A DNA stretch of 64,000 nucleotides from Climacium dendroides. Lineage: Eukaryota > Streptophyta > Bryopsida > Hypnales > Climaciaceae. The stretch is from assembly GCA_950106755.1 (NCBI GenBank), contig OX467092.1, positions 310,001 to 374,000 on the forward strand, written 5' to 3'. The notes below the pieces were generated by a model. That model had not been told where the DNA came from. It ran no database searches and saw nothing but the letters and a program-made list of their open reading frames with translations. The position numbers and the translations under genes were made by a program. Each line of letters opens with the position of its first letter. Position 1 is the first letter of the stretch. This document shows, in pieces, positions 22,990-33,504 of this stretch.

Positions 22990-23939
22990 TTTAGGACGGT
23001 CCGTCCTAAAACGCAAGTAGACCATGTCATGACTTGTATTTCATGTCGAGCATATTACGTTTTTGTAAGAAGTGCAGTTTAGATCGGTCCGACCTAAATT
23101 GCACTGCGATGGGAAATAATTTTATGAATATGACAACAAAATACAGTAGCACTGAATCCAATTTCCTTGACCCTATTCATGCAGTTTAGGGCGGTCCGTC
23201 CTAAATTGCAAATTGACAAACCTAAATATTTTCTGAAGACTTAAATAAGTTGGGGTTTCCAATAAATAATCACAAAATCAACAGTTTGGATATGCACTTT
23301 AGGTCGGTCCGCCCTAAAATGAAATGCATCAACGCCTTAATTTATATTCTATATAGTAAAATTTTTACTAGTGGGACGAGCAGTTTAGGTTGGTCCGCCC
23401 TAAATTGCAATGCATCATTTACCCATTGAAATGAAGACAATTTATATTTACGCTATATATACTGTCATTGCAGTTTAGGGCGGTCCGTCCTAAACTACAT
23501 ACTGATAAACCTAAATGTTTTAGAAGCATTAACTAGGTAGGTATTGCTATATCTTCAATACACGGAGAGTTCGGACATACACTTTAGGACGGTCCGCCCT
23601 AAATTGCATTGCAATAGTTTTTTATTGCACAACAGTGAACAAAGCAGGTTCTTATTCAATTTAGAAAGGACTTCGACAACCTTCACGCAGTTTCTACCGG
23701 TCATGCAGTTTAGGGAGGTCCGCCCTAAAATACACTTCTTCCTTGTTCAATTTATAGGGTTTCAGCATATCGAAAAAATGAATGAGGTTTGTGGCATCTG
23801 TGTTCAGAAAATTTCACACTACTGTGAAGCAGATAAGGGTTGTTAGCTGTACAATGATCATTTATTTCGATCAGATTGGTCTTCATTGATCTAAAACTTT
23901 GTCTGTCTAGTTGTGCAGTTTAGGGAGGTCCGCCCTAAA
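22990..23939. repeat. Array of nine A-type palindromes upstream of the transposase gene
   Basis: 21-bp sites start at 22,990, 23,078, 23,184, 23,298, 23,384, 23,474, 23,583, 23,709 and 23,919, with spacing mostly 86-126 bp. The best copies have arms TTTAGG(G/A)CGG around T and CCG(C/T)CCTAAA, commonly flanked by GCA and TGC. The last site ends about 90 bp before the first in-frame ATG of the transposase-like gene. The spacers are less alike than in the array at 15,821. The same motif on both arrays links the transposase gene to locus A. Confidence 0.95.
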
Positions 23940-24026
23940 CTGCATTTATATAAATTAAAAAATTACATTAAATAAAATTTGACAGGTCTTTCTTCATCTA
24001 TTAATTTTCTATTCGGATTGTGGTTT

Positions 24027-26879
24027 ATGGTTACAGATAATATGGGCTCCGTTGATGTCCCACTTGACCTCATGGACTCATTAGACAATGAACTCCAGGT
24101 ACTTCAAGAAATGAGTGCTGGCATTCCTGAGTGTGAAGGGCTTCCTCGACAAAAATGGAATACAAGGTTTGTTACTTTGTATAATGGAGAGGGCGTTCTT
24201 GTTGGAGAAGGTACTTGTCATAGTGTGAATTCAAATCTTGTACTTGGTGTCACTGGACCTCTTGGAGACACTCATGTGTCAGTGCACATTTCAAAATCAC
24301 ATTCTGAAGTGGACATTTCTGAAGAGAATGTCTTCTCATTAGTAGCTTGGCCTATTGAGCTTGTGCACTGTCGTGGTGCTAGTTTACGCGATCATGAACA
24401 GAGAGACAAATTCAACCGTCTGCAAGCAAGTTTAATGAATCCACCATCATCCAAATCTGCTAGGCCCTATGCAAGTGCCAACCGAAATCCGCCTCGTCAA
24501 ACTGTTGTCAGAGCAAAAGACCTCCTTATACAAGAGTCAATCAACATGGTGTCTAGCAAGGTCTGCTGCAATAAGAATTGTGTCCAACCGTTCCCGAGGG
24601 AGAAAATTCGGGCATTTCGAGAAAGAATGTACAAAAATTCAACATTTAAACACCGTGCCTTCATGAAGACTGATGTGCACAGACAAATTCATGAAGGTGC
24701 ACATCGAAGGAAGATGGTTACAATTGAAGGCATAAATGTGTGTTTGCGCGCATGGATGCTTATTGCGGGAGTTGCTGAGTCTACATTCTATCGCTACTCA
24801 AAATACATGAAGCTCGATCGAGAAGTAAGGGATCACGGTAATATAGGACTGTTGAAGCCTAGAGAACATACCCTACAAGCAATAGCTTCTTTAAAGTGCA
24901 TCCTTGACAGGGAAGCCGATCATATGCCGCATCGCACCCGGAGTCTGAAGGCAAGTGAGAAGGTCGTGTCAAAGATTCTTCCGGCCTCATTTCAATGGAA
25001 AGACCAATTGAAGAAACTCAATGATTCCAATGCGGCCTTCAGATTGAAGGAGATCTCCACTTCGAACTTGAGTAAAATAAGGTCCACAAAGTTCTCAGAA
25101 TTCGATGTGAAGAAGCCAGGGGATAATTTTGCTCGGTGTGCTACTTGTGACAAGCTAAATGAGCTTGTTAAGGGTGCTATCAGTGGATCTCAAACTGCTT
25201 TGAAATGGGCAAGAAGATTGGATAGGCATCTTACCATTGCTCGTGCCCATAGGGATGTATATTACATCAATCAAGAGTTGTCATTCAAGTCTCCGCATGA
25301 ATGTCTTACAATCATACACGACAAAATGGATCACTCGAAAATCGCTTGTCCTGTGTTCTCTCACAAGAGTAAAGAACTCGATGGCCTCATGAAGCTACCA
25401 GTTTCTGTGACGGGCATGCTTGCACATGGTCATGCAGATGTACGCTACGCGCATTATGGCTTGGATGTCTTCTCCCATGACTCCAACTATACCGTTGGAT
25501 CAATGGCAAAGTTGTTGCGAGATTTAGAGTTAGTTCCGAAGTCTTCTTCTAGAGAGTTGTTCAAAAATTCAAAGTCCACTAATTTGTTTAAGGCTGTGCT
25601 AGAGGGTGCAGACATGTGCAACGTGTCACTACCGCCGTTGCCAAATACTTTAGCTCCAGCCATGCGGCTACTGCCCATTTTGAACGTGCAGATGGACAAT
25701 GCCACTGGAGACAACAAGAATAGATATGTTTTCTGTTTTTGGTCTTTACTTGTCGCAAACAAAATCTTCCGGGAAGTGTACGTGAACTTCATGATTGTGG
25801 GTCACACACATGACGACATAGATGCGTTGTTTGGAAGATGGAGTATGGATTTGAAGAAAGACAACTTCTCAACAGTACCAGCACTAATGAAGTCGTTCAT
25901 GGATGTGGATTCCATCCCCGTTATCCCTCACCTTATCGAAGAAGTGCCCGATTTCAAGGGTTTTATAGCAGGGTCGCTTGTTGATGGTGATGACCTCCTC
26001 GTTGGACACACAAAACCACATCAAATGAAGTTCTACCTGGACTCAACGGGGTGCCCTGTCATGAAGTACAAACTTCTTTGCACTGATGCAGAGTGGTTAG
26101 GAGAAGACGGAAGAGGCATCAAATTATGGAAAGAAGATGTTGAAGGGCGAAGTTTGTGGCCACGGGGTGAACCGCTACCTGTTCCGTTGAAGCCTATGAA
26201 AGGCTTAGATGACATCGTCAAAGGTGTGTCGGGGTTCGTGAAATATTGGGACAATTTATGCAATGCAGATGTCACTGGGGATTACCTAAGACGTTACGAG
26301 CACATAGTGAGGTATTGGCGTGGCGTCAAGACAGCGTTGATGGAACCATTACCTACCTTTGGTGTTTTGAGAGATGGTTTTTGGCCAACTTCACGAGTAG
26401 TAGCAGATCGAGCGGATGAATTAAACGAGGATGGTGAAGAGCGTGAAGAGTTTGGGGAAGATGACCCATACGTTGGGCCGTTGAGTGGTCGTCCAAATCC
26501 ATCCTTTCGGGTAGCTCGAGATTTGTTTGAAGGCTATTTTGTTGCGGTTCGCCCCGCAGATGGTGACACTCATCCGGTGTGGATTGCAAGGGCATTGTCT
26601 AATCCGAACTGCAGCCCAGAAAATCCGAATTGTGTCCGTATTCAATACTTCCGTCCAACATCAAGGAATCAAGATGTTATAGATTTCTACACCGGATGGG
26701 ACAGCGAAAGAGGTTTGCGTTGGAAGGTAGATGAAACTGAACCTCCTGTTTGGCAACACACTGATGCTCTTATGACAGCGTGGAAGTCGAGGATCAAGAA
26801 AGACACTCAGGAGTGCATGATTAAGATCCCTGCTATACAAATTGAAGTCATTAACGAGAGCTTGAGTTCCTATAATTGA
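24027..26879 (+). CDS. DDE/RNase H-like transposase-type protein (DUF7869-like)
   Basis: An intact frame of about 950 codons. The frame is open from 23,979, but the first ATG is 24,027. A further ATG at 24,042 follows an acceptor-like GGTTACAG, so an upstream non-coding exon is possible. An N-terminal part of unknown fold is followed by a Cys/basic stretch near residues 180-250 (KVCCNKNCVQPFPREK, then a CLRAWMLIAGVAESTFYRY helical segment). The core has acidic residues in a DDE order: D435 in KMDHSKIACP, D557 in QMDNATGDNKN, and D596/D597/D599 in HTHDDIDALFGRW. This pattern matches the plant and protist transposase-like families grouped, to my recollection, under DUF7869. Near the C terminus, EGYFVAVRPADGDTHPVWIARAL looks like a small beta-barrel chromatin-binding module. 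It terminates at TGA and is the best-preserved gene of the putative locus-A element. Confidence 0.75.
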   Translation: MVTDNMGSVDVPLDLMDSLDNELQVLQEMSAGIPECEGLPRQKWNTRFVTLYNGEGVLVGEGTCHSVNSNLVLGVTGPLGDTHVSVHISKSHSEVDISEENVFSLVAWPIELVHCRGASLRDHEQRDKFNRLQASLMNPPSSKSARPYASANRNPPRQTVVRAKDLLIQESINMVSSKVCCNKNCVQPFPREKIRAFRERMYKNSTFKHRAFMKTDVHRQIHEGAHRRKMVTIEGINVCLRAWMLIAGVAESTFYRYSKYMKLDREVRDHGNIGLLKPREHTLQAIASLKCILDREADHMPHRTRSLKASEKVVSKILPASFQWKDQLKKLNDSNAAFRLKEISTSNLSKIRSTKFSEFDVKKPGDNFARCATCDKLNELVKGAISGSQTALKWARRLDRHLTIARAHRDVYYINQELSFKSPHECLTIIHDKMDHSKIACPVFSHKSKELDGLMKLPVSVTGMLAHGHADVRYAHYGLDVFSHDSNYTVGSMAKLLRDLELVPKSSSRELFKNSKSTNLFKAVLEGADMCNVSLPPLPNTLAPAMRLLPILNVQMDNATGDNKNRYVFCFWSLLVANKIFREVYVNFMIVGHTHDDIDALFGRWSMDLKKDNFSTVPALMKSFMDVDSIPVIPHLIEEVPDFKGFIAGSLVDGDDLLVGHTKPHQMKFYLDSTGCPVMKYKLLCTDAEWLGEDGRGIKLWKEDVEGRSLWPRGEPLPVPLKPMKGLDDIVKGVSGFVKYWDNLCNADVTGDYLRRYEHIVRYWRGVKTALMEPLPTFGVLRDGFWPTSRVVADRADELNEDGEEREEFGEDDPYVGPLSGRPNPSFRVARDLFEGYFVAVRPADGDTHPVWIARALSNPNCSPENPNCVRIQYFRPTSRNQDVIDFYTGWDSERGLRWKVDETEPPVWQHTDALMTAWKSRIKKDTQECMIKIPAIQIEVINESLSSYN

Positions 26880-27538
26880 GAAGCCATATGTACATAAGGG
26901 TATATGTGGTATGCTTTATTTTGTATTTCCCATCCACATATTCTGTGTAATGGATGGAATTTATATATTGCAGTAGATGGCATATACTTTAATTATGTTG
27001 GTTTGGATTTATAGTTTGGTATTGTTTATATGCTTTGAAATGTAGCTTTTGTTTTTACAAAACAAGAGTATTCAATTTCAATTATAATAAATTGCTTCTA
27101 AGTACATTTGAGTTTTATTATTTTTCTATGTTTTAATTTATTTTTGTTGAAGCACTTATGTTATAATATCTATGACGAATATTATTGATAATTTGAAGCA
27201 ACTGGAAAAAATGGGTAGTGGTTCTAATGACTATGTGTTTGATAATTATGTTAAGTAATTGTCACAATTCGGGTAGGGGGCCGATTGATTGTTACAACTT
27301 TCCTAGCTGCATGCATAGGTCATTAGGCAACACCAAGTCATGCCTCTCCCTCAACCGCTTATTCATATTCAATGGGAATAGAACACGGACCGTTTGAATG
27401 ACATGAACCATCCTTTACAACCAACTTCAAAGCTCATGACATGGTGTTCAAAAAGTAAAGATTTTATGTATATTAATGTTAGCATTGGTGCTTGAAATTT
27501 GACCTAATGTTCAAATTAGAGACTTTGTATGTCACTAC
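26880..27538. other. 3' flank of the transposase gene; no further gene seen
   Basis: AT-rich sequence with TTTTGTATTTCC and AATAAATTG runs that may include a polyadenylation region. No A-type palindrome is present here. It ends at the candidate terminal repeat at 27,539. Confidence 0.5.
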
Positions 27539-27564
27539 ACTCTCATTTTAATGGAAATTACATT
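27539..27564. repeat. Candidate right terminal inverted repeat of locus-A element
   Basis: ACTCTCATTTTAATG is the exact inverse of bases 8,732-8,746. The next 11 bases match the inverted left end partly (20 of 26 overall against the A left end, slightly better against the B left end at 56,974). In AT-rich DNA a 15-base match could arise by chance, so this is a candidate only. Confidence 0.4.
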
Positions 27565-27659
27565 AAAAAATTAGTATGTCTAATATTTGTCAACCTAAAT
27601 TATATACAAAACATCCATTCGTATTGGTATCAAAATCGACAATATTATTTTGGGAGAGT

Positions 27660-29129
27660 CCTAAACTCCCAAAATTTTGAATATAGCGTTAAGCCCGGAA
27701 GGGAGACTTCGTGAAGGGGAAGTTCAAGGGCGTGGCCAATCCCAAGGACGGATTCACCATAGAAGATTGTGTCAACGGGTGACACTACCGACTATTGGAG
27801 TTCCTGGTGCCAATCCTGCATTCGGAAAAATCCATACAAGTTATGTCCACGATCGGAAATGTCATCTTCAGAGCCTTAAGCGGGTAGAAGAAGACGGACT
27901 AGGCGAGCTTCATCTACGGACTGGTGAATGCCCTAGTGGCCAACGTAGGAAAGAGTAGGGCTACTCCGGTATGCCCCTACCTTTTCCACCTGTATAAGAA
28001 TCAGAGCCTCTTAACTACAGATGAGAACAAGGAGTGGAGAGCTTAGATGGCTCATTCGAGACCGAACCAGATAGTTTAGAGCTAGAAGACAAGGATGAGA
28101 ACCCGAAGAAGAGGGCCTAGGAGGACTAGGACGAGGAAGAAGAAGCTCTTCTCAGCAGAAGAAGGAGCAAGCGGACGCCCAACCTAAGGGACTCCCCTTT
28201 CGGACCCAGCAAAGACAAGGAACCGGAACCGGTGGTTAGAGCGGAACTAGTTGTTTCAAAGAGGGTGGAGCCAGTAGAGGCGGTCAAGCCGAAGGCGACT
28301 CCGTTGACTCAATTGATAAACTTTACAGGTCCGTTCACTAACCTGATCTGGATTGGAAGGTCAAGAACACCACGTTCCATGAAGTGGCGGATTTAGTGGG
28401 AGGAAAGGTGAGCAGTGCACTACCAGAAGCGGTGGCGAACTACATAAGCAACCCGGATGTAATCTGAGAATTGGAGGACCAGGTGCTGAAGTAGAACATT
28501 AACCTACAAGAGATGGACGAGTTAGTGCTCCGGTTGCTAGGAGAGATTCAAGGCTTCCGGAAGGATCTGGAGACCAACCGGGAGCAGGTGAGAGCTATAA
28601 GGTTACTGTAGGAGGAGATTAGGGCAACAATCGAGCAGATGACTCTGGTGGTAGAAACATCCGGCGATGTGATGGTGAAGGCCAAGTTGTTTGACAAGGG
28701 AGTGCAAAAAGATCAGAAGTTTTCTAGAACCCAGATTGCCCGCATTCTCGTTGACTTTGCTAGGAAGATAGAGGACACCATGAAGGAATTCCGGAAGGAT
28801 GCTAAGGGAATAGAGGAGAGCATTCGGAAGATCCAGAGTGATCTGATCTCTTTATCCGGGTTTTTAATTCCGGATGAATTGGATGACCTTGAGATCTTAG
28901 AAGAAAAGTTTGAGACTCCAGTCTCAAAGGAGAAGGAAGGGGGAAGAACTTCCACGTCAGGAGCTCCAAGGTCAATGGTAGGGAAAACCTTCCTTGTGGA
29001 ATCGGAATGCATTCCGGAAAGGGGAAACAAGAGTAAGAACCTTAGTGAATTATCACCCCTTACTACTCCAGATAGTGGTGGACCTCCATAGGTTGAGTAG
29101 GTAGTTAGGAATTTAGAAGTAGAAAATTT
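27660..29129 (+). pseudogene. Decayed retroelement coding region ending at an LTR
   Basis: Scattered plus-strand frames carry protein-like text, including GVANPKDGFTIEDCVNG, FLVPILHSEKSIQVMSTIGN and PYLFHLYKNQSLLTTDENKEW, interrupted by stops and frame changes. An open stretch at about 28,639-29,091 is Lys/Glu-rich (VDFARKIEDTMKEFRKDAKG, then a coiled coil) and ends PLTTPDSGGPP. Its tail is mirrored on the other strand at about 32,090-32,250, next to a related LTR. It lies immediately 5' of the LTR at 29,130, so it is probably the 3' part of an LTR element's coding region. I do not recognise protease, reverse transcriptase or integrase motifs. Confidence 0.5.
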
Positions 29130-30276
29130 TGTTAGACCGGACCTTATCCCGAAAAATTAGGAAAAGGTTAGATCCAAAAATCTTGGCTAGATCAGTGCCG
29201 GATTTTCTGGATATTTTTTTATAAATCTTGTGTATAATTCAAGTCTCAAGACTGAGACCAAGAGTCTTTTTCTTGCATATTCTATATAGTCTTGTATTTT
29301 CTATTATTTTCTTACCTTTTTAAAGAGTGGCCAGGTGAATGAATGAGAGAATGAGTACAGATGAGCGGATCGTAAGAGGAATTTCTCCCCTTGGTATGTT
29401 CCTTTGATTGCATGTGCATGTGAACGGGTTGTAAGCGTTGGGAGTGAGTAATTGCACCTCAGCAGATTTAGAGTTCATTATTCTGAGTGAGATAGCCAAT
29501 CTTAGGCTAGGTAGTTAGGAAAGAGATTCTTAACTGTGCTAGAGCTATCGGATAGGATGTCTGGTTTAACATCTGATTGCTTGAGAGGTCTTACCATCTG
29601 AAATAGTAAATGGAAGAAATTTGGATTGCGTTGGTATGGGCGGATACATTTATAGCCACCTTAGTTTCGCACAGATTAGAAGAAGTATTAAGGTTGTTGT
29701 AGTTGGAGAGGATCGTATGGGGGATTTTTGTGTGACTTGCAGACTGGATTCATTTTTGGTCTGTTATGAAAGATCAAACTAGGTCCTGTTAGAATAGGAG
29801 ATTAGATTAGTCAAGTGAGTCTTCCGTCACTATAAATTCCGGAAGGAGTGGTGGGCCTACCTCTCTAAAACCAAGTGGCAAATCCCTCTGAAGTGCCAAC
29901 AAAGGTTAAGCAAAATATGAACAAGAAGAGGAACGGAAACTAAAGAAGAATAGATATTCGGACGTAGTAGAAAAATCTAGATGGATGTGTTGGGTCCGAC
30001 TGGTCTTGAGTTGGTTGAGTGACTGGATCTCAGTTCGGATCAAGTAGAAATGTAGTCCGGATTAGGGATCATTAGTTAAGGGCGTCATCCGGTTTTGGGG
30101 AAAAGTAGAGCCAGAGAGAAAAGAAAGGATTTGTATTGATATTTACCCCTAAACTGTCTAGCAATACGAAAAACTTCACAGAGTCTCTTGGGTTTGATCT
30201 TTAGAGTCACTTTGTTATGCTTTAAAGTGGTTTTTGTGAGCATAATCGGGAATTTCACTTACCTTGTGCTACAACA
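29130..30276 (+). mobile_element. 3' LTR (about 1,147 bp) of a decayed element, plus orientation
   Basis: It begins TGTTAGACCGGACC and ends TTGTGCTACAACA. A related sequence of about 1,140 bp lies inverted at 30,880-32,019. Matching landmarks include AAGTCTCAAGACTGAGAC, CTTGCATAT and AGTCACTTTGTTATGCTTTA. The arms have diverged clearly, so the two LTRs are from different insertions or are old. Confidence 0.7.
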
Positions 30277-30879
30277 CCAAGGTCATCTTAGAGAAATTTG
30301 GGAAGGTTCACCATGCAAATGATGAAGCCTTTGAGCATGTGATTACGAAAGTGGACATATTCATAAATTGCATGAGACCATTTGTTAAGAGATGGAACAA
30401 GGTAGAGTCATGGACTCGGTGGGCGAACATAGAAGGGATTCAGTACATACAAAGTACACATCACCTTCTAATAGCGCTCCTAGAAACAACGAGGGTGATT
30501 CCCTAAGATAACAAAATCATGCGAGGTAACTATGCGACAATTTGAAGGGTACAAATTGAAGGATACAGTGAGATTCAAGCATTTTGGAAGTTTGCAACAA
30601 AGATGTCTCTCCAAGAAGGTCGACAACTAGAACTTGCAAAGATGGAACACAATACCGAGTCAATGGCTATGTGGATTCCATACGATGGAGTGATACGTTT
30701 TTTTGCAATTCACACAATACAGAACGAGACGTATTCATTTTGATAGAATGGTGGTACTTTGTATGAAATGTTGAGAATGGATTATGATTATACAAACAAC
30801 ATATTCATTCGAGTTCAATATGACTTCAACATTGCAGATGAAGAAATCATTTGTACTCACCGTCTCAAGCCATGGAGAG
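30277..30879 (+). other. Spacer between two inverted LTRs, with short decayed frames
   Basis: About 600 bp of single-copy-looking DNA. One 80-codon plus-strand frame (30,264-30,506) includes EKFGKVHHANDEAFEHVITK, and a later stretch reads NIADEEIICTHRLKPWR. Neither is recognised. Because this segment is the loop between inverted repeats of more than 1 kb, transcripts across it could form a long hairpin. Confidence 0.4.
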
Positions 30880-32019
30880 TGTCGCAATACAGGGTAAGTG
30901 AAATTCCTTATTATGCTCACAAAAACCTCTTTAAAGCATAACAAAGTGACTCTAAAGATCGAACCCAAGAGACTCTGTGAAGTGTTTCATGTTACTAGGT
31001 GTTTTGAGGAAAATTCTTAATTCAAATACTTTTCTTTATCACTCTTAACCTTTTCCCCAAATACCGAACAATTTCTTTCTATTTCTGTAGGCTGATCTGG
31101 TCTAGACTAATACTGATTCGAATCAAAATCGATTTACAACCAACAAGAACCAAACCGGAACTCACACTTCTGACCGGATCTTTTATTACTTTATCCGAGA
31201 ACTCATTTTCCTCGATTTCTATTCCAGTTTCGCTTAACCTCTATTGGCACTTCAGAGGGATCTTCCACTTGTTCTCAGAGAGGTAGGCCCTCCTCTCCTT
31301 CCGGTCTTTATAGTGACGGAAAATTCACTCAGCTAATCTATCCTCCTATTCTAACAAGATCCGGTTTGATCTTTCACAACAAACTAGGAATAATCCCAGT
31401 CTGTAGGTTACACAAAAATCCTCTATACGATCTTCACCCACTACAACAATCTTACTATCTTCTGAAATCCGTGCGAAACTAAGGTGGCTACAAGTGTGTC
31501 CGCCCGTACCAACATAATCTAGAGCTCTGACTTCCGTTTACTTCTTCAGATGGCGAGACCTCTCAAGTGTTCAGAGGCTAATCAGACAGACATCCCATCT
31601 GGTAGCTCTAGCATAGTTTGAGAATCCTCTCTCTTACTATCTAGCCTAGCACTGGCTATCTTACTCGGAATAATGAATTCTAAACCTACTAAGGTGTCTT
31701 GACTCACTCCCAACACTTACAACCTGTCCACATACACCTGCAATCACAAGAAGACACCAAGGGAAGAAGCTCCTCTTACAATCTGCTTATCTATACTCAA
31801 TCTCTCCCTCCCTCATCCGACCAGTCCTTGGGAAGACAAGGAAAACACTAGAAAATACAAAGGAGACAGTATATGCAAGAAGAACTTCTCGTCTCAGTCT
31901 TGAGACTCAAATTATATACAAAATTTACAAAAAGTATCCCCAAAAATCCAGCACTAATCTAGCCGAGATTTTCGGATCTGACCTTTTCCTATTTTTCCGG
32001 GATAAGGTCCGGTCTAACA
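30880..32019 (-). mobile_element. 3' LTR (about 1,140 bp) of a second decayed element, minus orientation
   Basis: On the minus strand it begins TGTTAGACCGGACCTTATCC (ending at 32,019) and ends GTATTGCGACA (at 30,880). The minus-strand sequence just upstream (32,250 to 32,020) matches the coding tail at about 28,905-29,129, including TCTCAAAGGAG and GAAGAACTTC. Two elements of one family therefore face each other, 3' end to 3' end. Similarity to the first element ends near 32,250. Confidence 0.7.
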
Positions 32020-32249
32020 AAATTCCTATCTGCTAAATTCCTAACTACCTACTCATCCTGAGGAGGTCCATCACTATCTAGAGTAGCTATAGGGGAGAGT
32101 TCACTCAAGTTCCTACTCTTATTCTCCCCTTCCAGAACTCATTCCAGTTCTACAGGGGAAGTCACCCTTGTCATTGCCCGCGGAACCGTTGAAGTAGAAG
32201 TTCTTCCTCCCTCCTCCTTTGAGATTGGGGTTTCAAACTTCCCCTCCAT

Positions 32250-32679
32250 GATTGTTGTCATAGCACAGGAAAGCAAAAATCCTTCTCTAAGGCTCAATAT
32301 TTCTTAAAAGAGGCCCTAAAGTGACTCGAGTATCATTCCTACGAAGATTGAATTTCCTAGGTTCACGATTACCAAAAAATGGTAGAGTGATGGTCACAAA
32401 CACACACAAACACAAAACCCCAAGCAAAACAATAGACCAAAACTTCCACTCAGTCTCCTTGATTTCTTGGACAAACATGACCGGATCCCTCCGGTCCAAC
32501 AATTACTAATATACTTTAGACCGGATTTTCCCAATCTAACAACACTGACCGGATCTAACCTAGTTTAACACCCACTTGTCTATCACACAGACTCTCTAAC
32601 TGGTTAGTTTACTACCCCATAGCTATACACTACCTTGTAATTCTCCCAACACTTCTATTCACATACCTTTGGTAGTTAC
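32250..32679. other. No gene seen; LTR-element-like unique sequence
   Basis: It contains GACCGGATC and CCGGTCC words similar to the neighbouring LTR family and short open frames on both strands, but no recognisable domain. Confidence 0.4.
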
Positions 32680-32830
32680 CAAGGTTGCTAGCGTGGGAGC
32701 GTGGGAGCAGGAGCCTGTGAGCTTGGAGCCTGTGAGCGGGAAATTTTTTTTATGAAAAATTTTGTGCAGAATTTGTGAATTGACAAATAATTCAGTGATG
32801 TACCCATGACTGTGGACTTTAGGTGGACTG
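32680..32830. repeat. Conserved outer flank of locus D (mirror of 7,261-7,392)
   Basis: It starts GGTTGCTAGC, followed by GAGCCTGTGAGCTTGGAGCC and GAGCGGGAAA, then an AT-rich run and a segment reading ATGACTGTGGA. This is the inverted equivalent of the locus-C flank and marks where C/D similarity stops on this side. Confidence 0.6.
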
Positions 32831-33504
32831 AGGATTCTATAACTGTGGCTGTAGGAAACAATTGCAATGAATCTTTTGGGGTCAGTGAGGGGCCCTATGA
32901 TGTTTAGGGTAATGATGAAACACATAAGGCAAAATAGTTTAGGTGTATTACACATGTAGTGGTCCATGAAGGTTCAAGGAAATAATTGAGCCCAAAAATA
33001 AAACCTCCACTTCTTCCATGAATAGTGATAATTAATTATCCAATTTGATCTTTTTATTTTTATTTTTCTGATAGTTATTTCTATTTTTCCAATACTTTGT
33101 ACTAATCAAAAGAACTACTATAACCGCATTTCAATCCATTTTTGTCATACTACTGAATAATTATCAGGAGAGTATACGGTTTATTCAATTTTTGAACATT
33201 CCATTTTTTTCCCCTCTACGGAGAAGTTACCAATGGAAGAAGCTGTTACTTTTTTCCATTTTAATTCTAATTCCTTTATTCTTATCCTTAGAGTATCAAA
33301 TTGCAAAATGATTTCATACCTCCACATTCGTCGAGTAGCTAGTCTTTATCATTGGTTTTGCTTCTATTATCATGTTTTTTAATGTAAGTACAATGGCAAA
33401 CAACAAGGACATTTCATCCAATTTTAGCCATAAAGAAATCAAATCAAATCAACATAAAAAAAATACACATCGTTCTACTCACAAGATATGTCCATCTTAT
33501 GAGT
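32831..33504. other. Locus D 3' flank; no gene seen
   Basis: AT-rich sequence between the conserved outer flank and the final stop of locus D. The last 100 bp resemble the start of the locus-C 3' flank. Nothing else is recognised. Confidence 0.5.

Larger units (their letters stand above)
8721..27564. mobile_element. Candidate large DNA transposon carrying locus A and a DDE transposase
   Basis: This is a proposed unit of about 18.8 kb. The left end (8,721-8,746) is nearly the same as the left end of the locus-B unit at 56,974. The right end (27,539-27,564) carries the inverted 15-mer ACTCTCATTTTAATG, followed by a partly matching 11 bp (20 of 26 by eye). All 22 A-type palindromes I found lie inside, from 10,015 to 23,939. 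Contents: an unknown gene, an FCP1/NIF-like gene and a ParB-methyltransferase-like gene on the minus strand; two palindrome arrays; a repeat-rich middle; and a DDE transposase-like gene on the plus strand. I could not find a convincing target-site duplication, so the ends are a hypothesis. Most cargo genes are broken, so this copy is probably old or non-autonomous, although its transposase ORF is open. Confidence 0.45.

Noticed and set aside
15821..23939. CRISPR-like array interpretation of the regularly spaced 21-bp dyads
   Set aside because: The repeats are degenerate, spacers are about 80 bp and related to one another, there are no cas genes, and the context is an intron-bearing nuclear genome.
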